A stretch of DNA of 64,000 bases from Planctomycetota bacterium (lineage in GTDB: Bacteria > Planctomycetota > Brocadiia > SM23-32 > JAKLEA01), in assembly GCA_022711755.1 (NCBI GenBank), contig JAKLEA010000002.1, positions 62,001-126,000 on the forward strand, in the 5' to 3' direction. The notes below the pieces were generated by a model. The model made no database searches, was not told the origin of the DNA, and saw only the letters and a list, made by a program, of their open reading frames with translations. This document shows positions 1-8,313 of the stretch, in pieces (positions within the stretch are counted from its first letter, which is position 1; each line of letters begins with the position of its first letter). The translations under genes and the position numbers were made by a program.

Positions 1-661
1 CCGTCATACCCATGACGTTCTTCATCGAAAGGGACAGGCGCGTGCGCCCGTGATCCTTCGCGATGGGGACATTTATCAGCACGTCCGTCTCGCCCTGGAA
101 GTAGACTTCCTTGAGGAAGGGCCAGGACTTGAGCGCAAGGCCGTCCGGAATCTCGACGTTGAGGAAACTAGTTGGATCAACGAAGACGACCTCGGCGCCG
201 GCCTTCTGCGCGGCCTGCATGATTCCGCTGCTGCGATAGGGCGGGAGGTGGTCGCGGGCGAACGGGTTGTCCAGGACTCGCACCCGGGACGCGCCGGCGG
301 CCAGGCACATCTCCGCCAGAGCGGCGACAAGCCAGGGGTTCGTGTTCGCCGCGAAAGGCGGGCGGCGGTCGAAGGACATGTTGGGCTTTATGAGCACCTT
401 GTCGCCCCTGCCGACAAGCGCGCCCATCCCGCCAAGTTCCTCGATTGCGGCGTAGGCCATCTGTGTGACCACGCGCTCCTCATCCTCCGGCGCAGCCGCG
501 TCGCCCCTGGCGATAACCAGATGTTCTTTCAGGCTGTGGGCCTTGAACTGCTTCGGGGCGCGCCCGCCGGCGCCGCTGCCGAGTTTGTCCAGACCGTAGA
601 GACCGACGCCGGCAATCATTCCGGCCTTCAGGAGTCCGCGCCTTGTGATTTCTGCGCTCAT
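1..661 (-). CDS. DUF362 domain protein with Tat-type signal (partial, C-terminus outside window)
   Basis: Reading the minus strand from an ATG at 661 gives an open frame that leaves the window at base 1, so about 220 residues are visible and the C-terminus is missing. The N-terminus has a twin-arginine pattern (TRRGLLKAG) followed by a hydrophobic stretch, so the protein is probably exported folded. Later come VLIKPNMS and, near the truncated end, DVLINVPIAKDHGRTRLS and KNVMGM. This is the DUF362 pattern also seen in the protein at 14156-15193 (DVLINCSDMKDHG, then LKNIAF). DUF362 proteins are often found with iron-sulfur domains, but none is visible here and the biochemical role is unknown. 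It follows ftsY by 36 bases on the same strand and may be co-transcribed with it. The family call is firm and the function open. Confidence 0.8.
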   Translation of the reverse strand, partial: MSAEITRRGLLKAGMIAGVGLYGLDKLGSGAGGRAPKQFKAHSLKEHLVIARGDAAAPEDEERVVTQMAYAAIEELGGMGALVGRGDKVLIKPNMSFDRRPPFAANTNPWLVAALAEMCLAAGASRVRVLDNPFARDHLPPYRSSGIMQAAQKAGAEVVFVDPTSFLNVEIPDGLALKSWPFLKEVYFQGETDVLINVPIAKDHGRTRLSLSMKNVMGMT

Positions 662-697
662 GCCGTTCGCCCTCGAATGTGTCAGTCCAGCGAGCGG

Positions 698-1759
698 TCA
701 GTCGAAAATCGCGTCAACAAACTTCCCCGCGTCGAACGGCTCCAGATCGTCGGCCTTCTCGCCCAAACCGACGAACTTGACCGGTATGTCAATCTGGTCC
801 CTCATGCCCAGGACGATGCCGCCCTTTGCCGTGCCGTCCAGTTTTGCAAGAACAAGCCCGGTGACGTTGATCGCCTTTGTAAATTTCTCCGCCTGAGAGA
901 TCGCGTTTTGCCCGGTCGTCGCGTCCAGCACAAGCAGGACCTCGTGCGGCGCGCCGGGAATCTTGCGCTCCAGTACGCGCCGGATTTTCGTCAACTCCTC
1001 CATCAACGTCTCCCGCGTGTGCAGCCGCCCTGCGGTGTCAACTATCAGGACATCGAAACCTCTGGCAAGCGCCTTGTCCGCCGCGTCGAAGGCAACCGCT
1101 GCGGGGTCGGCGGATTCATTGCGCACGATCTCAGCCCCCACGCGCCCGGCCCAGACGGTCAACTGCTCAACCGCAGCCGCGCGGAAGGTGTCGCTTGCCG
1201 CAAGCACAACCTTCTTTCCCTCGTCGCAGTATAGCTTTGCCAGCTTGGCTATCGAGGTCGTCTTGCCTGAGCCGTTCACGCCGGCGACAAGGATGACGGT
1301 CGGGCCGGATTGGGCAAACCTTATGCTCGTGTCCCATTCGCCAAGCTCTTTCTTGAGTTCTGTCTTGAGGTAGTCGAGAACCTGGTCGGTTGTGCGGATT
1401 TCCCGCATTTTGTACGCCCGGCGGATATGGCCTATGAGCCGGTCAACGGCGCGGGGGCCGATGTCCGCCTGGAAGAGCTGTTCCTCAAGCTCTGCGATGG
1501 TCGCCTCATCCAGTTCGCGCCCGGCGGCCAGAACGGTCCTGACGCCGATGGAGAGCTTGTCCCGCGTCTTGCGCAGTCCGCCCTTCAGTTTCTCCAGTGA
1601 ACCCGTCAGCCAGCTCTTCTTCTGCGCTTTCGGCTCTTCGGAGGAAGCGGTGGCGGGAGCAACCTCAGCCGATTCCCGGTCGGCTGGCTTCGTCTCGCCT
1701 TCCTGTTCCGTTTTTTGCGCGTCGTCCTTCTTGAAGAATTTCAGAGGTTTCCAGGCCAT
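698..1759 (-). CDS. ftsY: Signal recognition particle receptor FtsY
   Basis: A 353-residue SRP-receptor GTPase that docks SRP-ribosome complexes at the inner membrane for co-translational membrane protein insertion. Residues about 1-55 are a charged, Glu- and Lys-rich leader (short A domain). The N domain follows, and the G domain shows the P-loop GVNGSGKTT, the insertion-box region DTFRAAAVEQL, the G3 motif DTAGR and the G4 motif AKLDGTAKGG, with a closing FVGLGEKADDLEPF helix typical of FtsY. Length and motif order fit a normal bacterial FtsY. It starts 23 bases after the NusB-PHP gene, so ribH, nusB-PHP and ftsY look like one operon. Nothing appears truncated. Confidence 0.97.
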   Translation of the reverse strand: MAWKPLKFFKKDDAQKTEQEGETKPADRESAEVAPATASSEEPKAQKKSWLTGSLEKLKGGLRKTRDKLSIGVRTVLAAGRELDEATIAELEEQLFQADIGPRAVDRLIGHIRRAYKMREIRTTDQVLDYLKTELKKELGEWDTSIRFAQSGPTVILVAGVNGSGKTTSIAKLAKLYCDEGKKVVLAASDTFRAAAVEQLTVWAGRVGAEIVRNESADPAAVAFDAADKALARGFDVLIVDTAGRLHTRETLMEELTKIRRVLERKIPGAPHEVLLVLDATTGQNAISQAEKFTKAINVTGLVLAKLDGTAKGGIVLGMRDQIDIPVKFVGLGEKADDLEPFDAGKFVDAIFD

Positions 1760-1782
1760 GTCTGTCTCTTTGCGTTCTTATT

Positions 1783-3141
1783 CTATGCCCCGCGCAGGAT
1801 GCTCTGCGCCCGGGCTTTCTCGTAAAGCTTCAACATGAGTTCAACCGGCAGGCGCGATCTGCCGATGCCGATGTCGGGTTTGCGGCTTCCGTGAAAATCC
1901 GATCCGCCGGACGGCAGCAGGCCGAGGTTTTCGCACATGGCATTATAACGGTTTTCGTCGGACTTCGAATGAGTCGGGTAGAAGACCTCCAACCCGTCCA
2001 TTCCCGCGGCGGCCATGTCCGGGATGAGAGGGTCCGCCCTGCTGAGGCACGGATGCGCCAGAACCGCCGCGCCGCCCAGCCCGTGTATCATCTCAATCGC
2101 CTCGCTGTAGGTAAAGTATGGCTTCGGGACGTACGCCGCGCCGCCGTCGCCTATATACCTGTCGAACGCCTCCTGCAGCGTCTTGATCGCGCCGACCCTG
2201 AGTAGTTCTTCCGCGATGTGCATCCGGCCCGGCGCGGCGCTACCGGCATCGCGGATGATCCGTTCCGGAAACACCTTGACGCCGGCCTCGCGCAGCTTCT
2301 CGGCGATCGCGTGTATGCGCTTGCGCCTCGCTTCGACCAGTTCGGCCAGGTAGCCGCGAAACTGAGCGTTGCGCCAGTCTATGAACAGGCCGACCATGTG
2401 GATTTCCGGGCGGGGAGCGCCGCCTCGCTCGGGATTGACGCAACTAAGCTCGACTCCGGGTATGACGAACACGCCGCGTTCGCTGCCGGCCTGCTCCGCC
2501 TCCTCAATCCCGGAAATGCTGTCATGATCGCAGATTGCGATTGCCGCAAGGCCCGCCGCCGCTGCCAGCGCAACGACTTCAGATGGTCCGACCGTTCCGT
2601 CGGACGCGGTTGTGTGGATATGCAGATCCGCCGATCCGGACAATCGCCGCATATCCGGCCCGGTTCCGGGCTTTTCAGTCTCAGCCGTCGCTGCCGCCGC
2701 CCGTTGAATAACCGGTTCGGGCGCGCCTTCCGCGGTTTCCTGATGCTGAATCCTCACCTTGTCAAGGATGCCGTTGACGAATGCCCCCGCCGCGTCGGTC
2801 CCGAAGCGTTTGGCCAGTTCAATCGCTTCGTCAATGGCGACCTTCCAGGGCACTTCCTTTTCGTGGATAAGCTCGTACGCGCCCAGGCGCAGGACGTTGC
2901 GCTCGACGACGCCCATCCGGTGCATTTCCCAGTTGGTGGCGGCCGCCGCGATCAGCCCGTCAAGCTCATCCCGGCGCTTCATGCAGGATTCGATCAGACG
3001 GGTTGCGTATTCCCGCGCTTCAGGCTCCCGGCAATACTCGGCCAGATGTCTGCTGATCTGTTCGCGCTGAATTCCGCCAAGCAGATCGTGCTGGTAGAGC
3101 AATGTCAGGGCTAGTTCCCTGGCCTCCGTGCGCTTTTTCAC
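1783..3141 (-). CDS. nusB: Fusion of transcription antitermination factor NusB with a PHP-family phosphoesterase
   Basis: One 452-codon frame encodes two domains. Residues 1-135 are a complete NusB ([15 protein letters not shown] at the start, then [29 protein letters not shown] and [10 protein letters not shown]), the RNA-binding antitermination factor that acts with NusE on rRNA operons. An Ala- and Glu-rich linker (about 136-168) leads to a PHP metallophosphoesterase domain with the metal-binding HIH at 174-176, DHDS near 205-208, GVELSC and a late GGSDFHGS motif, resembling the YciV/RnmA-type 3',5'-nucleotide phosphatase or 5'-3' RNase group. The start is GTG and overlaps the ribH stop (GTGA). 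No stop or good ribosome binding site separates the domains, so I read a real fusion. Nearly all NusB proteins stop at the end of the first domain. Confidence 0.88.
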   Translation of the reverse strand: MKKRTEARELALTLLYQHDLLGGIQREQISRHLAEYCREPEAREYATRLIESCMKRRDELDGLIAAAATNWEMHRMGVVERNVLRLGAYELIHEKEVPWKVAIDEAIELAKRFGTDAAGAFVNGILDKVRIQHQETAEGAPEPVIQRAAAATAETEKPGTGPDMRRLSGSADLHIHTTASDGTVGPSEVVALAAAAGLAAIAICDHDSISGIEEAEQAGSERGVFVIPGVELSCVNPERGGAPRPEIHMVGLFIDWRNAQFRGYLAELVEARRKRIHAIAEKLREAGVKVFPERIIRDAGSAAPGRMHIAEELLRVGAIKTLQEAFDRYIGDGGAAYVPKPYFTYSEAIEMIHGLGGAAVLAHPCLSRADPLIPDMAAAGMDGLEVFYPTHSKSDENRYNAMCENLGLLPSGGSDFHGSRKPDIGIGRSRLPVELMLKLYEKARAQSILRGA

Positions 3142-3617
3142 TGTTTGCTGATATTGGCGATAAGATTCGCCATTTCGATTGCGGAGAGGGCGGCTTCCGC
3201 GCCCCTGTTGCCGGTTCGCGCGCCCGCCCTGTCAATGGCCTGTTCCAGGGTTTCCGTCGTTATCACGCCGAAGATCACGGGAACGCCCGTCTCCATCCCG
3301 GCCTGGGCTATGCCCTTTGCCGCCTGCCCCGCGACGAAGTCGAAGTGGCTTGTCGCCCCCCGAATCACCGCCCCGAGGCATATGACGGCATCATATGACT
3401 TGGTTTCGGCCAGCTTTTTGGCGATGACGGGTATCTCGAACGATCCCGGCACGCGGCAGACCGTGATGTCTTTTGGGGAGGCGCCGTGCCTCTGAAGACA
3501 GTCGAGCGCGCCTTCCATAAGTTTCGCTGAGATAAACTCGTTATAACGACTGACGACCAGGGCGAACTTCCTGCCCTTTGCATTCAGATCGCCTTGAATG
3601 ACGGCGTAATCAGCCAT
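3138..3617 (-). CDS. ribH: 6,7-dimethyl-8-ribityllumazine synthase
   Basis: This 159-residue protein is lumazine synthase, the penultimate enzyme of riboflavin synthesis. It condenses ribityl-aminouracil with 3,4-dihydroxybutanone phosphate. Diagnostic segments are [38 protein letters not shown] and [15 protein letters not shown], with [13 protein letters not shown] near the C-terminus. I chose the ATG at 3617 rather than an in-frame ATG 24 bases upstream because AGGAGGT sits just before it. The stop codon overlaps the GTG start of the NusB-PHP gene, a ribH-nusB order common in bacteria. No FMN riboswitch is visible upstream. Confidence 0.96.
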   Translation of the reverse strand: MADYAVIQGDLNAKGRKFALVVSRYNEFISAKLMEGALDCLQRHGASPKDITVCRVPGSFEIPVIAKKLAETKSYDAVICLGAVIRGATSHFDFVAGQAAKGIAQAGMETGVPVIFGVITTETLEQAIDRAGARTGNRGAEAALSAIEMANLIANISKQ

Positions 3618-4549
3618 TTTCAGACCTCCTGCTTCATGCAACCGGCCCCGGATTCCGTTCGGGGGTCGTCGTTGCAGGAATCATATTCTGCCTGCCGGAA
3701 AGCCAAACCGCAAGCATAAATGCCCCGGAATAGCTAAGACGGGCTTGAAGCCAGTCCCTGCAGCGCAGGATAATAACTGAGCCGGAGCATCGTCTGAACG
3801 TATCCGCAACATTATTCTGAAAAATATAATATGTATGCAGTTTCAGTCTTGACTTTCATTCATTTGAGTTGGATAATTCCACGCATGATCGTTGAAGCCC
3901 GGCAGTGGCTGATTTGAGCCACAACAGAATTTACCGGCGCTACCCTGACGGGATTCGCCGGGCCTGATTCCGATCCAAGACGTATTGCGCCCGTTGGGGA
4001 GGAGGCGCGCCGTTTCAATTTATGTCCGCATCGGACGTCGCAGGTCCGGGCGGGCCGTTGCCTGGTGGAGATAGACCTTTCCGCTGCCATTGAAGGCATA
4101 CAGACTTCAAGGCACAAGCAGCGGGGGGAGCCTGATATTCACCGGGAGGGTTTTTCCGGCATGGTGAACCGTCGGCAAGATTTTCGACGGATTGGTTCAA
4201 GTTGCTCATAAGTCCTGCATTTACAATGATTAACATCATCGCATATGAAGAGATTTGCAGGATAATTGATGCGGCGGAAAGGATATTGATGCCCGCGTTC
4301 AAAGGTCGGGATTCGGCCTGTTGCGCGCATCAGCCATGTTTCCGTCGGAGCATCGGGCGACAATCTTAGACCGGCTTCCCTCCCAGCGGCCCGGGTTCAG
4401 ACCGCGCGGCAGTTCGATTCGCGACGAGGTAATGCTGCGCATGGTTCCGGCACTCAACATCCGGCGTCGCGTCCCGCCTCCATCGCCCCGCCAGCCGTTT
4501 TGCGCAGCCCATACCCCGCTCTGCCCCGCAAAGGGGAAGGAGGTGCGAG
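3618..4549. other. Intergenic region of about 930 bases between divergent ribH and rny
   Basis: No convincing coding frame lies here. Short frames on both strands lack ribosome binding sites and resemble no family I know. The stretch around 3780-3870 is visibly AT-rich against the high-GC background and holds a good sigma-70-like promoter on the plus strand (3849-3877). I looked for an FMN riboswitch before ribH and for SRP RNA, 6S RNA and tRNA signatures and saw none. The last bases (4537-4544) hold the AAGGAGGT ribosome binding site of rny. Confidence 0.6.
3849..3877 (+). promoter_or_regulatory. Candidate sigma-70 promoter with no adjacent gene
   Basis: TTGACT at 3849-3854 and GATAAT at 3872-3877 are separated by exactly 17 bases. 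The nearest plus-strand gene, rny, begins about 670 bases downstream, so transcription from here would give a very long leader or a separate noncoding RNA. It is a sequence match only. Confidence 0.45.
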
Positions 4550-6127
4550 GTGAACCTGATAATCGCAGCAGTAATCGCAGCAGTCGTGGCCCTTGCCGTC
4601 GGTATCGCGGCAGGGATTGCGTTAGGCAAGAAAAAGGCCGCTGAAACATCAAGAAAGGACAAAGAAAGCGCCGAGAACGAGAGCAGAAGGATTCTGGCTG
4701 AAGCAGAGGAAAAGGGAAAGCAGATAACCCAGAAAGCAGAAGTCGAGGCCAAGGAAGAGAGTTTCAAGAAGAAAGAACAGTTCGACAAGGAGATACAGGA
4801 GGGGCGCAACGAGCTGAAACAGTGGGAGCAGCGCATCACCCGCCGGGAGGAAAACCTTGACCGGAAGATGGACACGATCGGCAAGAAGGAGCGCTGGCTG
4901 GAGAACACCGAGAAGGATATCGAAAGGAAACGCAAGGACTTGGACGCGCGGGAAGCGGACCTCGGCAACGCGCTGGAAAAACAGAACCAGGAACTCCAGA
5001 AGGTCAGCGGACTGTCAAAAGAGGACGCCAAACAGCTGCTTCTTGAACGGTTGAGCAAGGAACTGGACGTCGAGTGCGCGAATCTGATATCTAAAAGGAC
5101 CGAGCGCGCCCGCGAGGAAGCCGAGCATAATGCCCGGGACATCGTCACCAAGGCCATCCAGAGATACGCCGCCGAACATACGGCAGAATCCGTCGTAAGC
5201 TCCGTCGAGCTTCCGGGCGACGAGATGAAGGGGCGCATAATCGGGCGCGAGGGGCGCAACATACGCGCCTTCGAGAAGGCCACCGGCGTTGACGTTATCG
5301 TTGACGACACGCCGGGCGTAATAGTCCTGAGCGCCTATGACAGCGTCCGGCGCGAGATCGCCCGCCTTTCAATGGAACGCCTCGTCACCGACGGGCGCGT
5401 CCATCCCGCGCGCATCGAAGAAGTTGTCGAGTCCGCGCGCCAGGAGGTCATGGACATTATCCATGAAACCGGCAAGCGGACATGTTACGAGGCCAACGTC
5501 CGCAACGTTCCGGGCGCGCTGGTCGAACTCCTGGGCCGCCTGCGTTACCGCACCAGCTACGGACAGAACGTGCTTGAACACAGCCTGGACGTCTGCCACC
5601 TTTCCGGCCTGATGGCCGCGGAGCTGAAGCTCGACGTCGCGATGGCCAAGCGCTGCGGGCTGTTGCACGACATCGGCAAAGCCATGGACCACGAGATAGA
5701 GGGCAGCCACGCGGCCGTCGGCGCGGACATGGCCCGGCGCTGCGACGAGCCGCGAGAAGTGGTCAACGCCATCGCTGCCCACCACGAGGAGGAGCCTGCC
5801 GAGAGCGTCTACGCGGCGCTAGTGTCCGGCGCGGACGCGATATCCGCCGGACGCCCCGGCGCGAGGCGCGAGACGCTGGAGCGCTACATCAAGCGCCTGG
5901 AAAAACTTGAGTCAATCGCCAAGGAGTTCCCAGGGGTCGAAACCGCCTTTGCCATCCAGGCAGGTCGGGAACTGCGTGTCATAGTCAACAGCTCAAGGGT
6001 GGACGACTCGCTGGCCGCAAAGATGTGCAGGGACATAGCGGCCAAGATTCAGGAGGAACTGAAGTACCCCGGCGAGATCGTCATAACGGTTATCCGCGAG
6101 ACGCGGGTGGTCGAGAAGGCGCGATAA
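4550..6127 (+). CDS. rny: Ribonuclease Y
   Basis: This 525-residue membrane-anchored endoribonuclease starts bulk mRNA turnover in bacteria that lack RNase E. A single hydrophobic N-terminal segment (residues 2-26) is followed by a long Lys/Glu-rich coiled coil (about 30-190). Next is a KH RNA-binding domain (VELPGDEMKGRIIGREGRNI) and an HD metallophosphohydrolase domain with CGLLHDIGKAMDHE and AAHHEEEP. The end, PGEIVITVIRETR, matches the family. The start is GTG with a strong AAGGAGGT site at 4537-4544, five bases before it. Length and domain order are standard. A glycosyltransferase gene follows after 19 bases. Confidence 0.97.
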   Translation: MNLIIAAVIAAVVALAVGIAAGIALGKKKAAETSRKDKESAENESRRILAEAEEKGKQITQKAEVEAKEESFKKKEQFDKEIQEGRNELKQWEQRITRREENLDRKMDTIGKKERWLENTEKDIERKRKDLDAREADLGNALEKQNQELQKVSGLSKEDAKQLLLERLSKELDVECANLISKRTERAREEAEHNARDIVTKAIQRYAAEHTAESVVSSVELPGDEMKGRIIGREGRNIRAFEKATGVDVIVDDTPGVIVLSAYDSVRREIARLSMERLVTDGRVHPARIEEVVESARQEVMDIIHETGKRTCYEANVRNVPGALVELLGRLRYRTSYGQNVLEHSLDVCHLSGLMAAELKLDVAMAKRCGLLHDIGKAMDHEIEGSHAAVGADMARRCDEPREVVNAIAAHHEEEPAESVYAALVSGADAISAGRPGARRETLERYIKRLEKLESIAKEFPGVETAFAIQAGRELRVIVNSSRVDDSLAAKMCRDIAAKIQEELKYPGEIVITVIRETRVVEKAR

Positions 6128-6146
6128 CGGGCGAACGGGCGCTGCA

Positions 6147-6872
6147 ATGTCTCAGAGCAATGACGTCGAAATCTCCGTCGTCATCCCCGCTCACAACGAG
6201 GAAGAGCCTCTTCCGCTGTTGATCCCGGAGGTCGCAGCGGTTCTTTCCGGAACCGGGCGCAGCTTCGAGATCATTGTCATCAACGACGGCAGCACTGACG
6301 CCACCGCGGAGCGGCTGAAGGAGTTACGCGCGCGCTTCCCGGCGCTCAAGATCATTTCCTTCGCACGCCGGGCCGGCCAGAGCGCCGGGCTGGACGCGGG
6401 ATTCAAAGCGGCTCGGGGAAAAGCAGTCGTAACGATGGACGCCGACGGTCAGAACGATCCCCGCGACATACCCATGATGCTGGAGAAACTGGCCGAATAC
6501 CCGGTCGTCTTCGGCGTCAGGCAGAAGCGCAAGGATACGATAGTCAAGCGCGCCGCATCGCGCATCGGGAACTGGTACCGCAACGCGCTCACCGGGGAGA
6601 GCGTGAAAGACTGCGGATGCTCGCTCAAGGCGTTCCGCTCCGAATGCGTCAAGGGACTGATGCTCTACAACAGCATGCATCGTTTCCTGCCCTCCCTGAT
6701 GAAGTTCCGGGAATACAAGTTCATCGAGGTCCCAGTTAATCACCGCCCGCGCAGCGGCGGCAAGACCAAGTATGGAGTTCTTGACCGCGCTGCGAAAGGG
6801 CTGATTGACTGCCTGGCCGTGCGTTGGATGGGCATGCGCTGGCTGGACTACGAAGTCCGGGAGGAGGACTGA
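6147..6872 (+). CDS. Family 2 glycosyltransferase, polyprenyl-phosphate sugar transferase type
   Basis: This 241-residue GT-A fold enzyme begins SVVIPAHNEEEPLPLL and carries INDGSTDAT (nucleotide-sugar binding) and MDADGQNDPRDI (the DxD-like metal site). Late in the protein come MHRFLPSLMKF and VPVNHRPRSGGKTKYG, typical of dolichol/undecaprenyl-phosphate mannosyl- or glucosyltransferases that charge a lipid carrier with one sugar. No C-terminal membrane helices are present, unlike GtrB/ArnC. The gene after it encodes a small LpxB-N-like membrane protein, a recurring pairing suggesting that the lipid-linked sugar is handled at the inner membrane. The donor sugar cannot be read from sequence. 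Confidence 0.88.
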   Translation: MSQSNDVEISVVIPAHNEEEPLPLLIPEVAAVLSGTGRSFEIIVINDGSTDATAERLKELRARFPALKIISFARRAGQSAGLDAGFKAARGKAVVTMDADGQNDPRDIPMMLEKLAEYPVVFGVRQKRKDTIVKRAASRIGNWYRNALTGESVKDCGCSLKAFRSECVKGLMLYNSMHRFLPSLMKFREYKFIEVPVNHRPRSGGKTKYGVLDRAAKGLIDCLAVRWMGMRWLDYEVREED

Positions 6873-6873
6873 G

Positions 6874-7260
6874 ATGGTTCTTCCCCTGCTGCTCAACGCG
6901 GCCCAGAACCCAGGGATTCTCGGGGGTATCATCGAGGAGTTCAGGTCGGAAACCGTTGAGACTGGCCTGCTCTGGATCATAATCGGCTGCTCCGGGCAGG
7001 CGATTTTCGGGTGCCGTTTTCTTGTCCAGTGGATTGCCAGTGAAAAGGCCGGGCGCAGTTACATCCCGGTCGTTTTCTGGCACCTCAGCCTTGCCGGTTC
7101 GTTGCTCCTGCTCGCGTACGCGATCAAGCGGCGCGATCCGGTCTTCTTCATTGGATTCAGCCTCAACAGCGTCGTCTACGTCCGCAACCTGATGCTGATC
7201 GAGAAGGAGAGGCGCAAGTCCGGTTCGCCGGCAGGGGCCGGGGAGGAGGACGCGAGATGA
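6874..7260 (+). CDS. Small membrane protein with lipid-A-disaccharide synthase N-terminal-like domain
   Basis: This protein of 128 residues starts at an ATG one base after the preceding stop codon, behind GGAGG. About three hydrophobic segments are visible (WIIIGCSGQAIFGCRFLVQW, an IPVVFWHLSLAGSLLLLAY stretch, and a third near VFFIGFSLNSVVYVRNLML). The FLVQWIASE and SLNSVVYVRNLMLI signatures match the LAB_N family (PF07578), which occurs at the N-terminus of some LpxB proteins and as stand-alone four-helix membrane proteins next to GT2 enzymes. An EmrE-like flippase or accessory role for a lipid-linked sugar is inference. Its stop overlaps the ATG of the next gene (ATGA). Confidence 0.85.
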   Translation: MVLPLLLNAAQNPGILGGIIEEFRSETVETGLLWIIIGCSGQAIFGCRFLVQWIASEKAGRSYIPVVFWHLSLAGSLLLLAYAIKRRDPVFFIGFSLNSVVYVRNLMLIEKERRKSGSPAGAGEEDAR

Positions 7261-8300
7261 AGGCGGGACGCCTGTCATTCGGGATTGCCGGCTGCGGGAG
7301 CGCCGGGCGTGGACACATCGGGAAGTTGCTTCAGATTCCGGAAGTATGGATAAAGGCCATCTGCGAGCCGAACCGGGAGCAGGCGCGCTCCGCAAGAAGC
7401 ATCATCACCGCCGACACCGGCCAGCAGGTCCAGCAGTACGCGCACTTCAAGGAGATGCTGTCTCAGTGCGACGTTGACGCGATCGGCATTTTCACCCCGC
7501 ATCACCTGCACGCGGAGCAGGTGACGGAGGCGCTGGAGAAGGGCTGCCACGTCATCGTTGAGAAGCCGTTGTGCATCACTGCGGAAGAGGCGCGGGCGAT
7601 ACTCGCGCTGGCGCGGAGGAAGGAGCGCCTTGTCGCATGCTGCCACAACATGCGCATGATCGCCACGGCGATGCGGGCGCGGAAGATCATCCGCGAGGGC
7701 GGCATCGGTGAGGTCAGGCACGTCTCGTCCCTGTTTTCCCAGCAGTGGGTGCGGGAAGCGCAGGCATCCCGGCGAAGCTGGCGCTTCGAGCCTTCCATAT
7801 CCGGCGGCGGGCATCTCCTGGATTCGGGAAGCCACGTCCTGGACATCGTTTTATGGTGCCTCGGCCTTTCGCCGGTTTCCGCATTCGCAAGGGCGGATGA
7901 ATCGCGGATCGGGGTTGACGTGAACTGCTCGGCGGTCATCCGCCTTGAGGACGGCGTATCGTGGACGTTGGACGTCCTGGGCGAATGCCCGCACGAGTTC
8001 ATCGTAAGATTTTACGGGTCAAAGGCCGTCCTGCGCCTGGAACCATCCGTTCTCCGCAGATTCCCTGTGACGGAGGACCGCGTCAAGATAGAAGAGGTGA
8101 CGGTTGAGCCTGGCGGCACGGACCCGATGACTAATTTCGCGCGAGCGCTGCTGGGGGACGAAAAGCCGCTGTGCGACGCCGAATCATGCGTGGACACGGT
8201 CCGACTTACGCAGGCGCTCTACGAAAGCATGGCGACCGGCAAAGCGATTGACCTGAAGCCGTTTGAGCTTGAGGCTGAGTCCGAGGAATCCGAAGAATAA
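7257..8300 (+). CDS. Gfo/Idh/MocA family NAD(P)-dependent oxidoreductase
   Basis: This protein of 347 residues has an N-terminal Rossmann fold (GIAGCGSAGRGHIGKL) and the family's EKPLCITAEEARAIL motif, where EKP supplies the catalytic or substrate-contact lysine. A C-terminal alpha/beta domain includes GGGHLLDSGSHVLDIVLW with the conserved D-x2-x-H type residues. These enzymes oxidise or reduce sugar hydroxyls and cyclitols. The substrate is not recognisable. It overlaps the LAB_N gene by 4 bases, so it is translationally coupled to a glycosyltransferase operon, which favours a sugar-nucleotide or glycan substrate (inference). It converges on the aldehyde dehydrogenase gene with only 13 bases between stops. 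Confidence 0.88.
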   Translation: MKAGRLSFGIAGCGSAGRGHIGKLLQIPEVWIKAICEPNREQARSARSIITADTGQQVQQYAHFKEMLSQCDVDAIGIFTPHHLHAEQVTEALEKGCHVIVEKPLCITAEEARAILALARRKERLVACCHNMRMIATAMRARKIIREGGIGEVRHVSSLFSQQWVREAQASRRSWRFEPSISGGGHLLDSGSHVLDIVLWCLGLSPVSAFARADESRIGVDVNCSAVIRLEDGVSWTLDVLGECPHEFIVRFYGSKAVLRLEPSVLRRFPVTEDRVKIEEVTVEPGGTDPMTNFARALLGDEKPLCDAESCVDTVRLTQALYESMATGKAIDLKPFELEAESEESEE

Positions 8301-8313
8301 TTTCCGTCGCCCG

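Noticed and set aside
50-1234. Long plus-strand open frame over the DUF362 gene and the ftsY gene.
   Set aside because: It is antisense to two genes with clear family motifs, and its own translation resembles nothing.
3618-3760. Possible FMN riboswitch before ribH.
   Set aside because: None of the conserved RFN element segments are present.
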